Shown: positions 46,723-55,760 of the stretch, one piece after another
Layout of the letters: every line of letters starts with the position of its first letter
How positions within the stretch are numbered: the first letter of the stretch is position 1
DNA from: Paracoccus aerodenitrificans
GTDB lineage: Bacteria; Pseudomonadota; Alphaproteobacteria; Rhodobacterales; Rhodobacteraceae
Length of the DNA stretch: 64,000 nucleotides
Direction of reading: 5' to 3'
Assembly: GCF_027913215.1 (NCBI RefSeq)
Contig: NZ_CP115784.1
Coordinates: 2,861,501-2,925,500, forward strand
Translations under genes and position numbers: made by a program
Notes under the pieces: generated by a model
The model's database searches: none
Seen by the model: only the letters and a program-made list of their open reading frames with translations
What the model was told of the DNA's origin: nothing

Positions 46723-47483
46723 TCAATACCGGGGCTGTCTGGGCAATCTATCATCATGAAATGACCCGGTTCTTCCGAACCGTCTGGCAATCCATCGCCT
46801 CGCCGGTTCTGTCCACCGTGCTGTATTTCGTGGTGTTCGGCGCGGCAATCGGCGGGCGCATTCAGTCGGTCGAAGGCATCCCCTACGGCGCATTCATCGT
46901 GCCCGGGTTGGTGATGCTTACGCTGTTGCAGCAATCCGTGTCGAATGCCTCATTCGGGATCTATTTCCCGAAATTCTCGGGGACGATCTATGAATATCTG
47001 GTCGCACCTGCCAGCTGGATAGAGGTCACCGCCGGTTTCGTCGGAGCCGCAGCGTCCAAGTCGATCCTGATCGCAGCGATCATTCTCGTGACGAGCTTCT
47101 TCTTCGTCGGCGTGCATATCGTGCATCCGTTCTGGATGCTGGCATTCCTGTTCCTCACCGCCTTCGCGTTTTCCCTTCTGGGCTTCATCATCGGGCTGTG
47201 GGCGAAGAATTTCGAACAGTTGCAAATCGTGCCGCTGATGGTCGTCACCCCGCTGGTTTTCCTCGGCGGCGCCTTTTACTCGGCATCCATGCTGCCCCCG
47301 TTCTGGGAGTTCGTGGCCAAGCTGAACCCGGTCCTTTACCTGATCTCGGGTTTTCGTTGGGCGTTCTTCGACATGGCCGATGTTCCCGTGGGCGTGTCCC
47401 TGATCGCCGTGACGCTGACAATCATCGTCTGTCTCGCGACGATTCGCTGGATCTTCGCGACCGGCTGGCGGCTGCGCGAGTGA
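46719..47483 (+). CDS. ABC-2 type exporter, permease
   Basis: This 254-residue membrane protein has six helices and the ABC-2 family motif region ([24 protein letters not shown] followed by [13 protein letters not shown]), read over residues about 175-215. It is coupled to the ATPase gene by an ATGA overlap. Relatives of this pair export polysaccharides, lipids or drugs; nothing here decides between them. Confidence 0.92.
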   Translation: MINTGAVWAIYHHEMTRFFRTVWQSIASPVLSTVLYFVVFGAAIGGRIQSVEGIPYGAFIVPGLVMLTLLQQSVSNASFGIYFPKFSGTIYEYLVAPASWIEVTAGFVGAAASKSILIAAIILVTSFFFVGVHIVHPFWMLAFLFLTAFAFSLLGFIIGLWAKNFEQLQIVPLMVVTPLVFLGGAFYSASMLPPFWEFVAKLNPVLYLISGFRWAFFDMADVPVGVSLIAVTLTIIVCLATIRWIFATGWRLRE

Positions 47484-47588
47484 TCTGAATCTGACACGAC
47501 ATTATAGCCGACGAAATTCAGCGGCGAATCCAGATGCTTGTGGAACTTGTTTCCCGCTGGAGTGTTACAGTCCCGTTCGTCACTTTGA

Positions 47589-47787
47589 TATATAAGCCGC
47601 GCCAGTCGACGAGACCCGCATTTTGGTCACGAATGATAATAACCCACCATTACCGGAGGGCATGACAGCGACAACGCGGTCGGTAATAGGTAACGCCTCA
47701 TCATGGGACCCGAGGCTATGTCAACCGTAAGGCAACCAGTACTTGTAAACGAACATCAAGGTCCGCGCCCGGCGCGGACCCTTTTTT
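47589..47787 (+). ncRNA. Candidate small RNA with promoter, hairpins and strong terminator
   Basis: The 302 bases between the exporter and the convergent secreted-protein gene hold a TATATAAG -10-like element (47589-47596), an internal stem (GCCTC-N12-GAGGC, 47695-47716) and a perfect nine-pair terminator with T6 (47760-47787). A 22-codon frame (47662-47730) begins with ATG, but its GGAGG lies only two bases upstream, so translation is doubtful. The RNA would be about 190 bases. I do not recognise a known family. Confidence 0.5.
47760..47787 (+). terminator. Strong intrinsic terminator of the candidate small RNA
   Basis: GGTCCGCGC and GCGCGGACC form a nine-base-pair stem with a three-base loop, followed by CTTTTTT. 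It ends where the convergent secreted-protein gene stops (47786). Confidence 0.88.
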
Positions 47788-48232
47788 AACGCCCGCAAAT
47801 TCGGGCCTGAGGATCAAGCTTTACGTAATCCTCTGCTGAAATTTTATGCATGTCCAGAGAGTATTTCCACTCACTGTTCCACTTCTCCAGAATGCCGCCA
47901 CGGTAATAATATCCCATCACCTGATCCACATAAGGCGGAATGATATTGGTGTTCGGGATTCTCGGAGCATGGAACCCGACCGCTGCATCGCCAGCGATAC
48001 AGGCATTGCGCATGGTCAGCAGCATGGTGCAGGCGGAACGGCAATATCCGCGGATCCGGACCTCTTTGCCCGACCGTTCCAGCCGGGAACGCATGCCGAC
48101 CATCTCCAGCACATTCCCGCCGCGATGGTTCACCACCTCGATATGCGTCCCGTAATCAAGGATCTCGGCCCCGGACACCGAGGGCAGCGCCACGACAAGC
48201 GCCAGAACCGCATATGGGAATCTTATCTTCAT
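47786..48232 (-). CDS. Secreted protein with ClpP/crotonase-like fold features
   Basis: This 148-residue protein has a signal peptide (residues 1-22) and an unusual, lower-GC sequence. The segment NHRGGNVLEM, then VRIRGYCRSACTMLLTM with Ser66, then AAVGFHAPR with His88 resembles the catalytic Ser/His layout of ClpP-like serine peptidases that are often annotated as hypothetical periplasmic proteins. Four of its cysteines could form disulfides. I chose the ATG at 48232 because it begins the signal peptide; the frame upstream is unsupported. Activity is not established. Confidence 0.7.
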   Translation of the reverse strand: MKIRFPYAVLALVVALPSVSGAEILDYGTHIEVVNHRGGNVLEMVGMRSRLERSGKEVRIRGYCRSACTMLLTMRNACIAGDAAVGFHAPRIPNTNIIPPYVDQVMGYYYRGGILEKWNSEWKYSLDMHKISAEDYVKLDPQARICGR

Positions 48233-48417
48233 GAGGGCTATATTTGCGCGAGCTTCAGTCTCGGGAAAGCCAAAGCTGCGTGAGCAGAACAACATACCAA
48301 CTGATAAATTTGTTACATCACCGTGCAAACATCCGGCCCATTGCGATTGGGGCGTGTAATTTCCGGCAAGGGCGGAAAAATATCCGGTACGCGCGTGCAT
48401 CTATAGGAGTAATTAAT

Positions 48418-48930
48418 ATGACAGGTCGTATTCTCTGGATCGTTATCGGGGTTCTTTCGATCCTCGCGGGCATACTTGCCCTTGCCAATCCCTTTGCCGC
48501 GACCCTCACAGCCGAGCTTATCGCCGGATGGTCTTTCCTTTTCATCGGTATCCTCCAGATCTTCGCCGCATTTCAGGCGCGGGGCTGGGGCGGTCGGATC
48601 TGGGTCATTCTGCTTGGGATTGCCTGCATCTTTCTGGGAATCATGCTGCTGCGTAACCCGCTTGTCGGCATTGTCTCGCTGACCCTGATGGTCGCCGTGC
48701 TATTCCTTGTCGAGGGCATCTTCAAGGTCGTCATGTCGTTTGATTTCCGTGGCACGAATGCATTCTGGCTGCTGCTGCTCAGCGGTGCGCTTTCGGTGCT
48801 TCTGGCCATCATGATCTTCGGCAACTTCCCGTCCTCGGCGGCGACGATTCTGGGCATCCTGCTGGCGGTCGAGCTGATCTCGAACGGGGTGACCATGATC
48901 GCGCTGTCCACGACCCGCGCGGCAACCTGA
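48418..48930 (+). CDS. HdeD family membrane protein
   Basis: This 170-residue inner membrane protein has six short hydrophobic helices with the repeated pattern G-I-L-x-I-x-x-G-x-x-x-L-x-N-P (ILAGILALANPFAA; ACIFLGIMLLRNPLVG; SVLLAIMIFGNFP) typical of the HdeD/DUF308 family. In E. coli HdeD is linked to acid resistance at high cell density. The ATG at 48418 follows TAGGAG. It is divergent from the secreted protein at 47786 with 185 bases between starts. Confidence 0.85.
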   Translation: MTGRILWIVIGVLSILAGILALANPFAATLTAELIAGWSFLFIGILQIFAAFQARGWGGRIWVILLGIACIFLGIMLLRNPLVGIVSLTLMVAVLFLVEGIFKVVMSFDFRGTNAFWLLLLSGALSVLLAIMIFGNFPSSAATILGILLAVELISNGVTMIALSTTRAAT

Positions 48931-49036
48931 TCCGTGACGCAGGACCGGAGGCGGACGCATCGCCGCGCCCGCTTCCGGCAGGGTTTGCGCATGCGGCAGC
49001 TTGCTTTTGCGCAAGGCTGAAACTAGGACTCCGGCG

Positions 49037-50404
49037 ATGAGCCAGAACCCGCCAATCATACGCCCGGACCTCGCCCGCGCCTCGGTCCCCTCGGATATCC
49101 GCCGCGCGGGCCAGCCGACCATCGGCATGGTCAGCCTCGGCTGCCCCAAGGCGCTTGTGGACAGTGAGCGCATCCTGACCCGGCTGCGTGCCGAGGGTTA
49201 TGCGATCAGCCCGGATTACAGCGGGGCCGACGCGGTGATCGTGAATACATGCGGGTTTCTGGACAGCGCCAAGGCCGAGTCGCTGGATGCGATCGGCGAG
49301 GCGCTGACCGCGAATGGACGCGTCATCGTGACGGGCTGCCTGGGGGCGGAACCCGATTACATCACCGGCGCACATCCCAAAGTTCTGGCGGTGACCGGAC
49401 CGCATCAATATGAACAGGTGCTGGATGCGGTTCACGGAGCCGTACCGCCCGCGCCCGATCCTTTCCTGGACCTGCTTCCCGCATCTTCTGTGACGCTGAC
49501 TCCGCGCCATTACAGCTATCTGAAGATTTCGGAAGGCTGCAACCATCACTGCAAGTTCTGCATCATCCCCGATATGCGGGGCCGTCTGGCCAGCCGCCCG
49601 GCCCATGCCATCATGCGCGAGGCCGAAAAGCTGGTCGCGGCAGGGGTCAAGGAATTGCTGGTGATTTCGCAGGATACCTCGGCCTATGGCGTGGATCTGA
49701 AACATGCCGAAACCCGCGGCCATCGCGCCCATATCACCGATCTTGCGCGGGATCTGGGATCACTGGGCGCATGGGTGCGGCTGCATTATGTCTATCCCTA
49801 CCCGCATGTGCGCAATCTGATCCCGCTGATGGCGGACGGGCTGATCCTTCCCTATCTGGATATTCCGTTCCAGCATGCTCATCCCGACACGCTGAAACGC
49901 ATGGCGCGACCGGCTGCGGCGGCAAAGACGCTGGACGAAATCGCGGCATGGCGGACAGATTGCCCCGAGATCGCTTTGCGCTCCACCTTCATCGTCGGCT
50001 ATCCCGGAGAGACCGAGGAGGAATTCCAGACCCTTCTCGACTGGCTGGATGAGGCGCAACTGGATCGGGTCGGCTGTTTCCAATATGAAAACGTCGCCGG
50101 TGCGCGTGCCAATGACCTGCCGGATCACGTCCCCGAAGAGGTAAAGCAAGAACGTTGGGATCGCTTCATGCAGAAAGCGCAGGCGATTTCCGAGGCCAAA
50201 CTGGCCGCAAAGGTCGGTCAGGTGCTCGATGTGATCGTGGATGAGGTGGATCAGGACGGCGCCACCTGCCGGACCAAGGCCGACGCGCCCGAAACCGACG
50301 GCAATCTGTTTATCGACGAGGGTTTCGACGGGCTGTCCCCCGGCGATATCGTTTCGGTCACGGTGGACGAGGCCAGCGAATACGATCTCTGGGGGACCCG
50401 TTGA
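49037..50404 (+). CDS. rimO: Ribosomal protein S12 methylthiotransferase RimO
   Basis: RimO is a radical-SAM enzyme that adds a methylthio group to Asp89 of ribosomal protein S12. The 455-residue protein has an N-terminal UPF0004 domain with Cys in [22 protein letters not shown] and VTGCLGAEP, the radical-SAM motif CNHHCKFC, and a C-terminal TRAM domain (about 380-455). The ATG at 49037 gives the family's usual start. Its stop overlaps the TTG start of the sulfotransferase gene (TTGA). Confidence 0.95.
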   Translation: MSQNPPIIRPDLARASVPSDIRRAGQPTIGMVSLGCPKALVDSERILTRLRAEGYAISPDYSGADAVIVNTCGFLDSAKAESLDAIGEALTANGRVIVTGCLGAEPDYITGAHPKVLAVTGPHQYEQVLDAVHGAVPPAPDPFLDLLPASSVTLTPRHYSYLKISEGCNHHCKFCIIPDMRGRLASRPAHAIMREAEKLVAAGVKELLVISQDTSAYGVDLKHAETRGHRAHITDLARDLGSLGAWVRLHYVYPYPHVRNLIPLMADGLILPYLDIPFQHAHPDTLKRMARPAAAAKTLDEIAAWRTDCPEIALRSTFIVGYPGETEEEFQTLLDWLDEAQLDRVGCFQYENVAGARANDLPDHVPEEVKQERWDRFMQKAQAISEAKLAAKVGQVLDVIVDEVDQDGATCRTKADAPETDGNLFIDEGFDGLSPGDIVSVTVDEASEYDLWGTR

Positions 50405-52200
50405 GCCGGTCCTGGGACGCTGAGGGGAAGCCGCGCAAGCCGCGTATCCTCTGCATCGGTGCCCAGAAGGCCGGGACATCCTGGCTGCATCAGCAATTGA
50501 ATGAGCATCCAAAAATCTGGACCGCTCCGATCAAGGAGCTGCATTATTTCAACGCCCGCCACCGGCCCGAAGATCTGAAATGGCTGCCCTGGCATTTCCG
50601 TAGATCCGTCACGGCAACCGAAAAGCGCTTCGAGAGACGGCAGGAAGAGATGCCTGCCGAGATTGTGCGCTATCTTCTGGATCTCACATCCGAACCGATG
50701 TTCACCCCAAGATGGTATCGGCAGGCCTTCGCCCCGGCACCAAGGGGCATGTGGCCGCTGGATACGACCCCGGAATATTCGACGCTGCCCGAAAAAGGGC
50801 TGGATGAGGTGGCCAATTTCCTGCCCCGCGCGAAGTTCATCTATCTGGTCCGCGATCCTGTCGAACGCGCCATTTCGCAGCTCCGCATGAACCTGTCACG
50901 CAAAAGATCCATGCCCCGCAACCCGCGCGGCTTCATGAAATATCTGGATCTTCCCGAACTGCATGATCGCGGCGATTATGCAACCTATATCCCCCGCTGG
51001 CAGAAACGGTTCGGACCTGACCGGCTGCTGATCCTGCCCTATGGACGCATCGCCACCGAGCCGGAAAAACTGATGCGCGATATCGAGGATTTTCTCGGGC
51101 TTGTGCCTCATGATTATCAGAATCTGTCGGACCGGGTTCACGAAGGCGCCAAAGGCGTTTCCTTCCCTCAGGAGGGGTATGATTTCCTGAAAAAACGCTT
51201 TGCAGCACAATATGAGTTTCTTGAGGATCGCTTCGGGGCCGATTTCGTTGCCGCAACCACCTCACCCGCCGGGACGACTGCGCCGCCTGTTTCCGTCCCC
51301 GCCCCTGCTGTCCAGAATATCCCGAAAAACGAGGACACAACCCACTGGGCCGAGTCTCCGTCTCCGCAAAAACCGACCGTCATCGGCATCGGGGCTCAGA
51401 AAGCCGGGACAAGCTGGCTTCATGCGGCGATGGGGCAGCATCCCGGCCTTTGGACGCCTCCGCTGAAGGAAGCGCATTTCTTCAACCATCTTTTCTGTCC
51501 CGATAACCGCAAATGGACTCCGAACCATGTCAGCGGGACCGTGGCGGCGATCCGGTCGCGATATTCGCGCAGCGGTAAGGTGATGCCTGCGCATCTGGCC
51601 GCGTATCTCGACTGGCTGGCAACCGAGCCACCCTTTACCGAAAACTGGTATATGTCGCTTTTCGCGCCCACACCGCCAGACGCCAGACCGATGGAAATAA
51701 CCCCCGCCTATTCCGGGCTGCCCGGTAAGGGCATAGATTACATGCTGGAATTCCTGCCCGATGCCCGGTTCATCTATCTGATCCGGGACCCGGTTGACCG
51801 GGCAGTGTCGCAATTGCGCATGAATATGCGCCGCCGTGCGCAAACTCCGAAACAGGCCTCGGCATGGCTCAGCGCCGCCGCGAATGATGCGGTGCTGGAG
51901 CAGCGCGGCGACTATGCCCGCTACATTCCCCGCTGGCGCAGGCGGCTTGGTCCCGACCGGCTGCTGATCCTGCCCTATGGGCTGATCGGATCGGCTCCGG
52001 ATGCGCTGATGCGGCAGATCGAGGATTTTCTGGATCTGCCCCGCCATGATTACCAGAATCTGGAAAAACGCGTCTTCGCCACGCCCGAGTCGGATAATAT
52101 GCCGGAAGAGGTCCGGGATATTCTGGCCCGGCGTCTTCGACCGCAATATGAATTCTTGAACACGCATTTCGACGCAGATTTCAACGCCGCCTTGTGCTGA
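50401..52200 (+). CDS. Double sulfotransferase (two tandem sulfotransferase domains)
   Basis: This 599-residue protein carries two complete sulfotransferase domains (residues about 14-270 and 327-598) joined by a Pro/Thr-rich linker. Each has the PAPS phosphosulfate-binding loop GAQKAGTSW (residues 20-28 and 331-339), a 3'-phosphate-binding [14 protein letters not shown] / [14 protein letters not shown], and RGDYAxYIPRW near the C-terminal part. A stretch of 26 identical bases (51019-51044 and 51955-51980) shows the halves arose by duplication. The TTG start at 50401 overlaps the rimO stop. The acceptor is unknown; a surface polysaccharide or small molecule is possible. Confidence 0.85.
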   Translation: MSRSWDAEGKPRKPRILCIGAQKAGTSWLHQQLNEHPKIWTAPIKELHYFNARHRPEDLKWLPWHFRRSVTATEKRFERRQEEMPAEIVRYLLDLTSEPMFTPRWYRQAFAPAPRGMWPLDTTPEYSTLPEKGLDEVANFLPRAKFIYLVRDPVERAISQLRMNLSRKRSMPRNPRGFMKYLDLPELHDRGDYATYIPRWQKRFGPDRLLILPYGRIATEPEKLMRDIEDFLGLVPHDYQNLSDRVHEGAKGVSFPQEGYDFLKKRFAAQYEFLEDRFGADFVAATTSPAGTTAPPVSVPAPAVQNIPKNEDTTHWAESPSPQKPTVIGIGAQKAGTSWLHAAMGQHPGLWTPPLKEAHFFNHLFCPDNRKWTPNHVSGTVAAIRSRYSRSGKVMPAHLAAYLDWLATEPPFTENWYMSLFAPTPPDARPMEITPAYSGLPGKGIDYMLEFLPDARFIYLIRDPVDRAVSQLRMNMRRRAQTPKQASAWLSAAANDAVLEQRGDYARYIPRWRRRLGPDRLLILPYGLIGSAPDALMRQIEDFLDLPRHDYQNLEKRVFATPESDNMPEEVRDILARRLRPQYEFLNTHFDADFNAALC

Positions 52201-52204
52201 TCTG

Positions 52205-52223
52205 GTGTACACACGGTGTACGA
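52205..52223. promoter_or_regulatory. Inverted repeat GTACAC-N3-GTGTAC
   Basis: A perfect six-base inverted repeat with a three-base centre (52207-52221), flanked by GGT and GAT, lies between the sulfotransferase stop and the secreted protein gene at 52338. The half-site GTACAC is the same unit that is repeated three times at 19585-19612. Confidence 0.4.
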
Positions 52224-52337
52224 TCGGAGTCAGCGCCATGCTGCGTCGCGGAAATTTTATCTCAGCCGGGAAACCCCTGCCCTCAGGCTGCGTTACCCCG
52301 GCAGTTCGAAACTGAATTTACGTCAAAGGAACCCGCG

Positions 52338-52787
52338 ATGAAATTTGTGACCACCGTCCTTATCGGCTCATTTCTGGCCGCCCCTGCTTTTGCACAATAC
52401 GGTCGCCCCATGATCGATCAGGCGGTTCTGGATTCGACCGCTCAGGCGCTCTCGCTGACCGACGTCCAGAAACGCTCCGAGGACCGGCACGTTCCCGACC
52501 TTCAGGGCCGCCTGCCCGGCGGTGCCATGATCGAAGTCGATTTCAACCGTGACGGCTCGGTGGAGGAAATCGAAGCCCGCAATTCCGGCCTCGCACCCGT
52601 GTCTGAAGTCTCTGCCGTTCTGCCCGAAGCCCTGCTGAATGCTGACCGTTTCCCGGCTGACGGGCGTTTCGAGAAGATCGAACTGGACAAGGACGGTTTC
52701 GAGTTCGAAGGCCAGGACGCCAGCGGCAACTGGGTCGAAGCCGAGTATGGCCCGGACGGCCAGCTTCGCGACTGGGAAACCGAATAA
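52338..52787 (+). CDS. Small secreted protein of unknown function
   Basis: This 149-residue protein has a signal peptide (residues 1-19, ending in Ala-Phe-Ala) and an acidic mature part with a DFNRDGSVEEIEARN segment reminiscent of PepSY-like or calcium-binding loops (DFNRDGSVEE; DKDGFEFEGQD). The evidence is too weak for a family call. The ATG has AAAGGA upstream. A strong terminator follows 25 bases after the stop, and ettA begins shortly after. Confidence 0.7.
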   Translation: MKFVTTVLIGSFLAAPAFAQYGRPMIDQAVLDSTAQALSLTDVQKRSEDRHVPDLQGRLPGGAMIEVDFNRDGSVEEIEARNSGLAPVSEVSAVLPEALLNADRFPADGRFEKIELDKDGFEFEGQDASGNWVEAEYGPDGQLRDWETE

Positions 52788-52812
52788 TCCCTTCCCCAAA
52801 CCGCATCAGATC

Positions 52813-52841
52813 AAACGCCCCGGATCATTCCGGGGCGTTTT
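52813..52841 (+). terminator. Terminator of the small secreted protein gene
   Basis: A perfect eleven-base-pair stem (AAACGCCCCGG / CCGGGGCGTTT) with a six-base loop is followed by TC and lies before ettA. Confidence 0.82.
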
Positions 52842-52928
52842 CATATCTGCACCGGACACACGGCAGCGCTTCAACTTTGCCACGCAATCGCCTAAATACC
52901 GCCAAACCCCTTTCGACAGGAGCGCCCG

Positions 52929-54584
52929 ATGGCAGCCTATGAATTTGTCTATCACATGGACGGCGTGTCCAAGACCTATCCCGGCGGCAAGAAGGTCTTT
53001 GAAAATATCCGCCTGAACTTCTTGCCCGGCGTCAAGATCGGCGTCGTGGGCGTGAACGGCGCGGGTAAGTCCACACTGCTGAAGATCATGGCCGGGATGG
53101 ACAAGGATTTTTCGGGCGAGGCCTGGGCCGCGAAGGGCGCGAAGGTCGGCTATCTGCCGCAGGAGCCGCAGCTTGATGAAACGCTGAATGTCCGTGAAAA
53201 CGTCATGCTGGGTGTCGCGGAAAAGAAAGCCAAGCTGGACCGCTTCAACGAACTGGTAATGAACTACTCGGACGAAACCGCCGAGGAAATGGCGAAGCTT
53301 CAGGACGAAATCGACGCCGAGAACCTGTGGGATCTGGACAGCCAGATAGACGTCGCGATGGAGGCGCTGCGCTGCCCGCCCGACGACGCAGATGTATCCA
53401 CGCTTTCAGGCGGCGAACGCCGCCGCGTGGCGCTGTGCAAGCTGCTGCTGGAAGCGCCCGATATGCTGCTGCTGGACGAACCGACCAACCACCTGGACGC
53501 GGAAACCATCGCCTGGCTGCAAAAGCACCTGATCGAATATCCCGGCACGATTCTGGTCGTGACCCATGACCGCTATTTCCTCGACGATATCACCGGCTGG
53601 ATCCTCGAACTGGATCGCGGGCGCGGCATTCCGTACGAGGGCAATTATTCTTCCTGGCTGGAACAGAAGGCCAAGCGGCTGGAACAGGAAGCGCGTGAGG
53701 ACAAGGCCAAACAGAAAACTCTGGAACGCGAGCTTGAATGGATCCGCGCCGGTGCCAAGGCCCGTCAGGCCAAGCAGAAGGCCCGGATCAACGCCTATAA
53801 CGAGATGGCGTCGAAATCCGAGCGTGAAAAACTGTCCCGCGCCCAGATCATCATCCCGAATGGCGAACGCCTCGGGTCCAAGGTGATCGAGGTCGAGGGG
53901 CTGAAAAAGGCAATGGGCGACAAGCTTCTGATCGAGGATCTGTCGTTCTCCCTGCCCCCCGGCGGCATTGTCGGCGTGATCGGCCCGAACGGCGCCGGTA
54001 AGTCCACACTGTTCCGCATGCTGACCGGGCAGGAAAAGCCCGATTCCGGCGAAATCACCTATGGCGACACGGTGGAACTATCCTATGTCGACCAGTCCCG
54101 CGATGCACTTGGCGGCGACAAGACCGTATGGGAGGAAATCTCTGGCGGGGCCGAGCATATCGAACTGGGCGATGTGTCGATGAACTCCCGCGCCTATGCC
54201 TCGGCCTTCAACTTCAAGGGCGGCGACCAGCAGAAGAAGGTCGGCCAGCTTTCGGGCGGTGAACGCAATCGCGTCCACATGGCCAAACTGCTGAAATCCG
54301 GCGGTAACGTGCTGCTGCTTGACGAACCGACCAACGATCTGGACGTAGAAACCCTGCAGGCGCTGGAAGCCGCACTTGACGATTTCGCCGGCTGCGCGGT
54401 GATCATCAGCCACGACCGCTTCTTCCTCGACCGCCTGTGCACCCATATCCTCGCCTTCGAAGGCGATGCGCATGTCGAATGGTTCGAGGGTAACTTTGAG
54501 GATTACGAGGCCGACAAGATCAAACGGCTGGGTACGGATGCGGTGGAACCGAAGCGGGTGAAGTACAAGAAATTCACGCGGTAA
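52929..54584 (+). CDS. ettA: Energy-dependent translational throttle protein EttA (ABC-F)
   Basis: EttA is a ribosome-binding ABC-F ATPase that gates entry into the elongation cycle according to ADP/ATP ratio. The 551-residue protein contains two ATPase domains (Walker A GVNGAGKSTLL and GPNGAGKSTLF; signatures LSGGERRRVALC and LSGGERNRVHMA; Walker B LLLDEPTNHLD and LLLDEPTNDLD), separated by a helical linker (about 240-320). The arm subdomain typical of EttA lies in the first domain. The C-terminus EPKRVKYKKFTR is also typical. It has no membrane segments. Confidence 0.95.
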   Translation: MAAYEFVYHMDGVSKTYPGGKKVFENIRLNFLPGVKIGVVGVNGAGKSTLLKIMAGMDKDFSGEAWAAKGAKVGYLPQEPQLDETLNVRENVMLGVAEKKAKLDRFNELVMNYSDETAEEMAKLQDEIDAENLWDLDSQIDVAMEALRCPPDDADVSTLSGGERRRVALCKLLLEAPDMLLLDEPTNHLDAETIAWLQKHLIEYPGTILVVTHDRYFLDDITGWILELDRGRGIPYEGNYSSWLEQKAKRLEQEAREDKAKQKTLERELEWIRAGAKARQAKQKARINAYNEMASKSEREKLSRAQIIIPNGERLGSKVIEVEGLKKAMGDKLLIEDLSFSLPPGGIVGVIGPNGAGKSTLFRMLTGQEKPDSGEITYGDTVELSYVDQSRDALGGDKTVWEEISGGAEHIELGDVSMNSRAYASAFNFKGGDQQKKVGQLSGGERNRVHMAKLLKSGGNVLLLDEPTNDLDVETLQALEAALDDFAGCAVIISHDRFFLDRLCTHILAFEGDAHVEWFEGNFEDYEADKIKRLGTDAVEPKRVKYKKFTR

Positions 54585-54859
54585 GGTTGGTGGATCCGTA
54601 ACACGTCCGGCTTGGAGGTCGCCAAGAGATCGTTTCTGCTCTCACGGAACAAGAATGAGTACCAACTCTGAGGGTTGGTTACCTGATACTGTTTTGTGCA
54701 TTTCCGAAGAATTGCGTCTTACGGATCTGTATCGTAGCGCACAACGCTATGGCTTGGCCCTCAATCCGCTCTTGGTGCTCCGGTATCTCCAAGGCTCCAA
54801 CATATGCAGATACAATCTCTCTTCACCAAGACCCTTCCAATTCTCACCAACAAAACCCC
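54585..54859. other. AT-richer intergenic stretch between ettA and the Lrp gene
   Basis: This 275-base stretch has clearly lower GC than its neighbours. It contains the small hairpin ACCAAC-N7-GTTGGT (54660-54678) and an open frame described separately. No T-run follows the hairpin. The different composition suggests a remnant of transferred DNA or a relaxed spacer. Confidence 0.4.
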
Positions 54860-54888
54860 CTAAACCGGCAACAAAGTCGTTGACTTAA
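54655..54888 (+). CDS. Doubtful 77-residue open frame in AT-richer DNA
   Basis: An ATG-initiated frame encodes 77 residues (MSTNSEGWLPDTVLCISEEL…) ending within the convergent Lrp gene. It has codon use unlike the rest of the window, no good ribosome binding site, and no family I recognise. It may be a decayed gene or a chance frame in foreign DNA. Confidence 0.2.
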   Translation: MSTNSEGWLPDTVLCISEELRLTDLYRSAQRYGLALNPLLVLRYLQGSNICRYNLSSPRPFQFSPTKPPKPATKSLT

Positions 54889-55339
54889 GTTCCTCCATCG
54901 ACAGCAAAGCGGTCACGTTGAAGATCTTCACCTCGGCGATCAGGGCCTGATAGAAGGCGTCGTAGGCGCGGGCGTCGGAGACGCGCAGCTTGACGATATA
55001 GTCGATCTCACCCGCCAGACGATGTGCTTCCAGCACCTCGGGCCGGGCCTGCAGCGCCGCAAGAAAGCGCTGCTGCCAGCCGGCCTCATGCTCGCTGGTG
55101 CGGATCAGGACGAAGAAGCAGGTCCCCAGCCCAACCGCATCGGGGTCGAGGATCACCGTCTGGCGACGGATGACTCCGGCATCTTTCAGCTTGCGGATCC
55201 GGTTCCAGACCGGTGTTTTCGACGACCCGACCTTGCGGGCGATATCGTCCAGCGACTGGCTGGCATCGTCCTGCAACTCGGTCAGGATTTTCCGGTCAAG
55301 CGCATCAAGGCGGAGTTTCTTTTCGCTGGGCTCGCTCAT
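54860..55339 (-). CDS. Lrp/AsnC-family regulator of the sulfur assimilation genes
   Basis: This 159-residue regulator has an N-terminal helix-turn-helix (residues about 11-72, DDIARKVGSSKTPVWNRIRKLKDAGVI) and a RAM domain (about 78-152, with LAGEIDYIVKLRVSD). It is divergent from DUF2849-cysI-cysH with 118 bases between starts. This arrangement is conserved in Rhodobacteraceae, so it most likely senses cysteine or a related metabolite and controls sulfite reductase expression. Effector and operator were not identified; the AT-rich spacer (55350-55440) would be the place to look. Confidence 0.88.
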   Translation of the reverse strand: MSEPSEKKLRLDALDRKILTELQDDASQSLDDIARKVGSSKTPVWNRIRKLKDAGVIRRQTVILDPDAVGLGTCFFVLIRTSEHEAGWQQRFLAALQARPEVLEAHRLAGEIDYIVKLRVSDARAYDAFYQALIAEVKIFNVTALLSMEELKSTTLLPV

Positions 55340-55457
55340 GGCGGGTGTTGATCCTCTCTGGCTACTATATTGGAACAGTATTCCTTATTGTCGGCAGATA
55401 CTAGCGAATACGTAGGAAAATATCCCATATTAAGGCAGCAAGAAACGGAGATTCGCA

Positions 55458-55760
55458 ATGGCGCGCAAATTTGAGCCAGTCGTCATTTCAGCCAACGACC
55501 TGTTTGACGGTCGTGTCATCTATCTGACCGGCCAGAATGAATGGGTCTCGCACCTGCGTCAGGCAGAGCTGATTACCGATGAAGAACAGGCCAAGCACCG
55601 TATGGCTCATGCAATGGCGCTTTCGGATCGTGCGGTCGGCGTGTTTCTGGCACCCGCCCGCGCCGGCGAGAACGGCCCGGAACCCGGCCACCCGCGTGAA
55701 GCATTCCGCGCCAACGGGCCTTCCAATTATTTCCACGGCAAGCAGGCAGAGGACGCGTGA
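55458..55760 (+). CDS. DUF2849 domain protein of the sulfite reductase operon
   Basis: This 100-residue protein of unknown function belongs to a family found at this place, directly before sulfite reductase, in many alphaproteobacteria. It shows NDLFDGRVIYLTGQNEWV (residues 11-28) and a C-terminal GHPREAFRANGPSNYF. The stop and the next ATG overlap as TGATG, so translation is coupled. A role in sulfite reductase assembly or regulation is only a guess from context. Confidence 0.85.
   Translation: MARKFEPVVISANDLFDGRVIYLTGQNEWVSHLRQAELITDEEQAKHRMAHAMALSDRAVGVFLAPARAGENGPEPGHPREAFRANGPSNYFHGKQAEDA

Noticed and set aside
47640-47787. SRP RNA or 6S RNA gene
   Set aside because: The candidate transcript lacks the conserved SRP apical loop (GGAAG…AGCA) and the long open bulge of 6S RNA.
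48233-48417. Extended N-terminus of the secreted protein or of HdeD into the divergent spacer
   Set aside because: Both frames are open across the spacer, but the signal peptide at 48232 and the TAGGAG before 48418 fix the starts.
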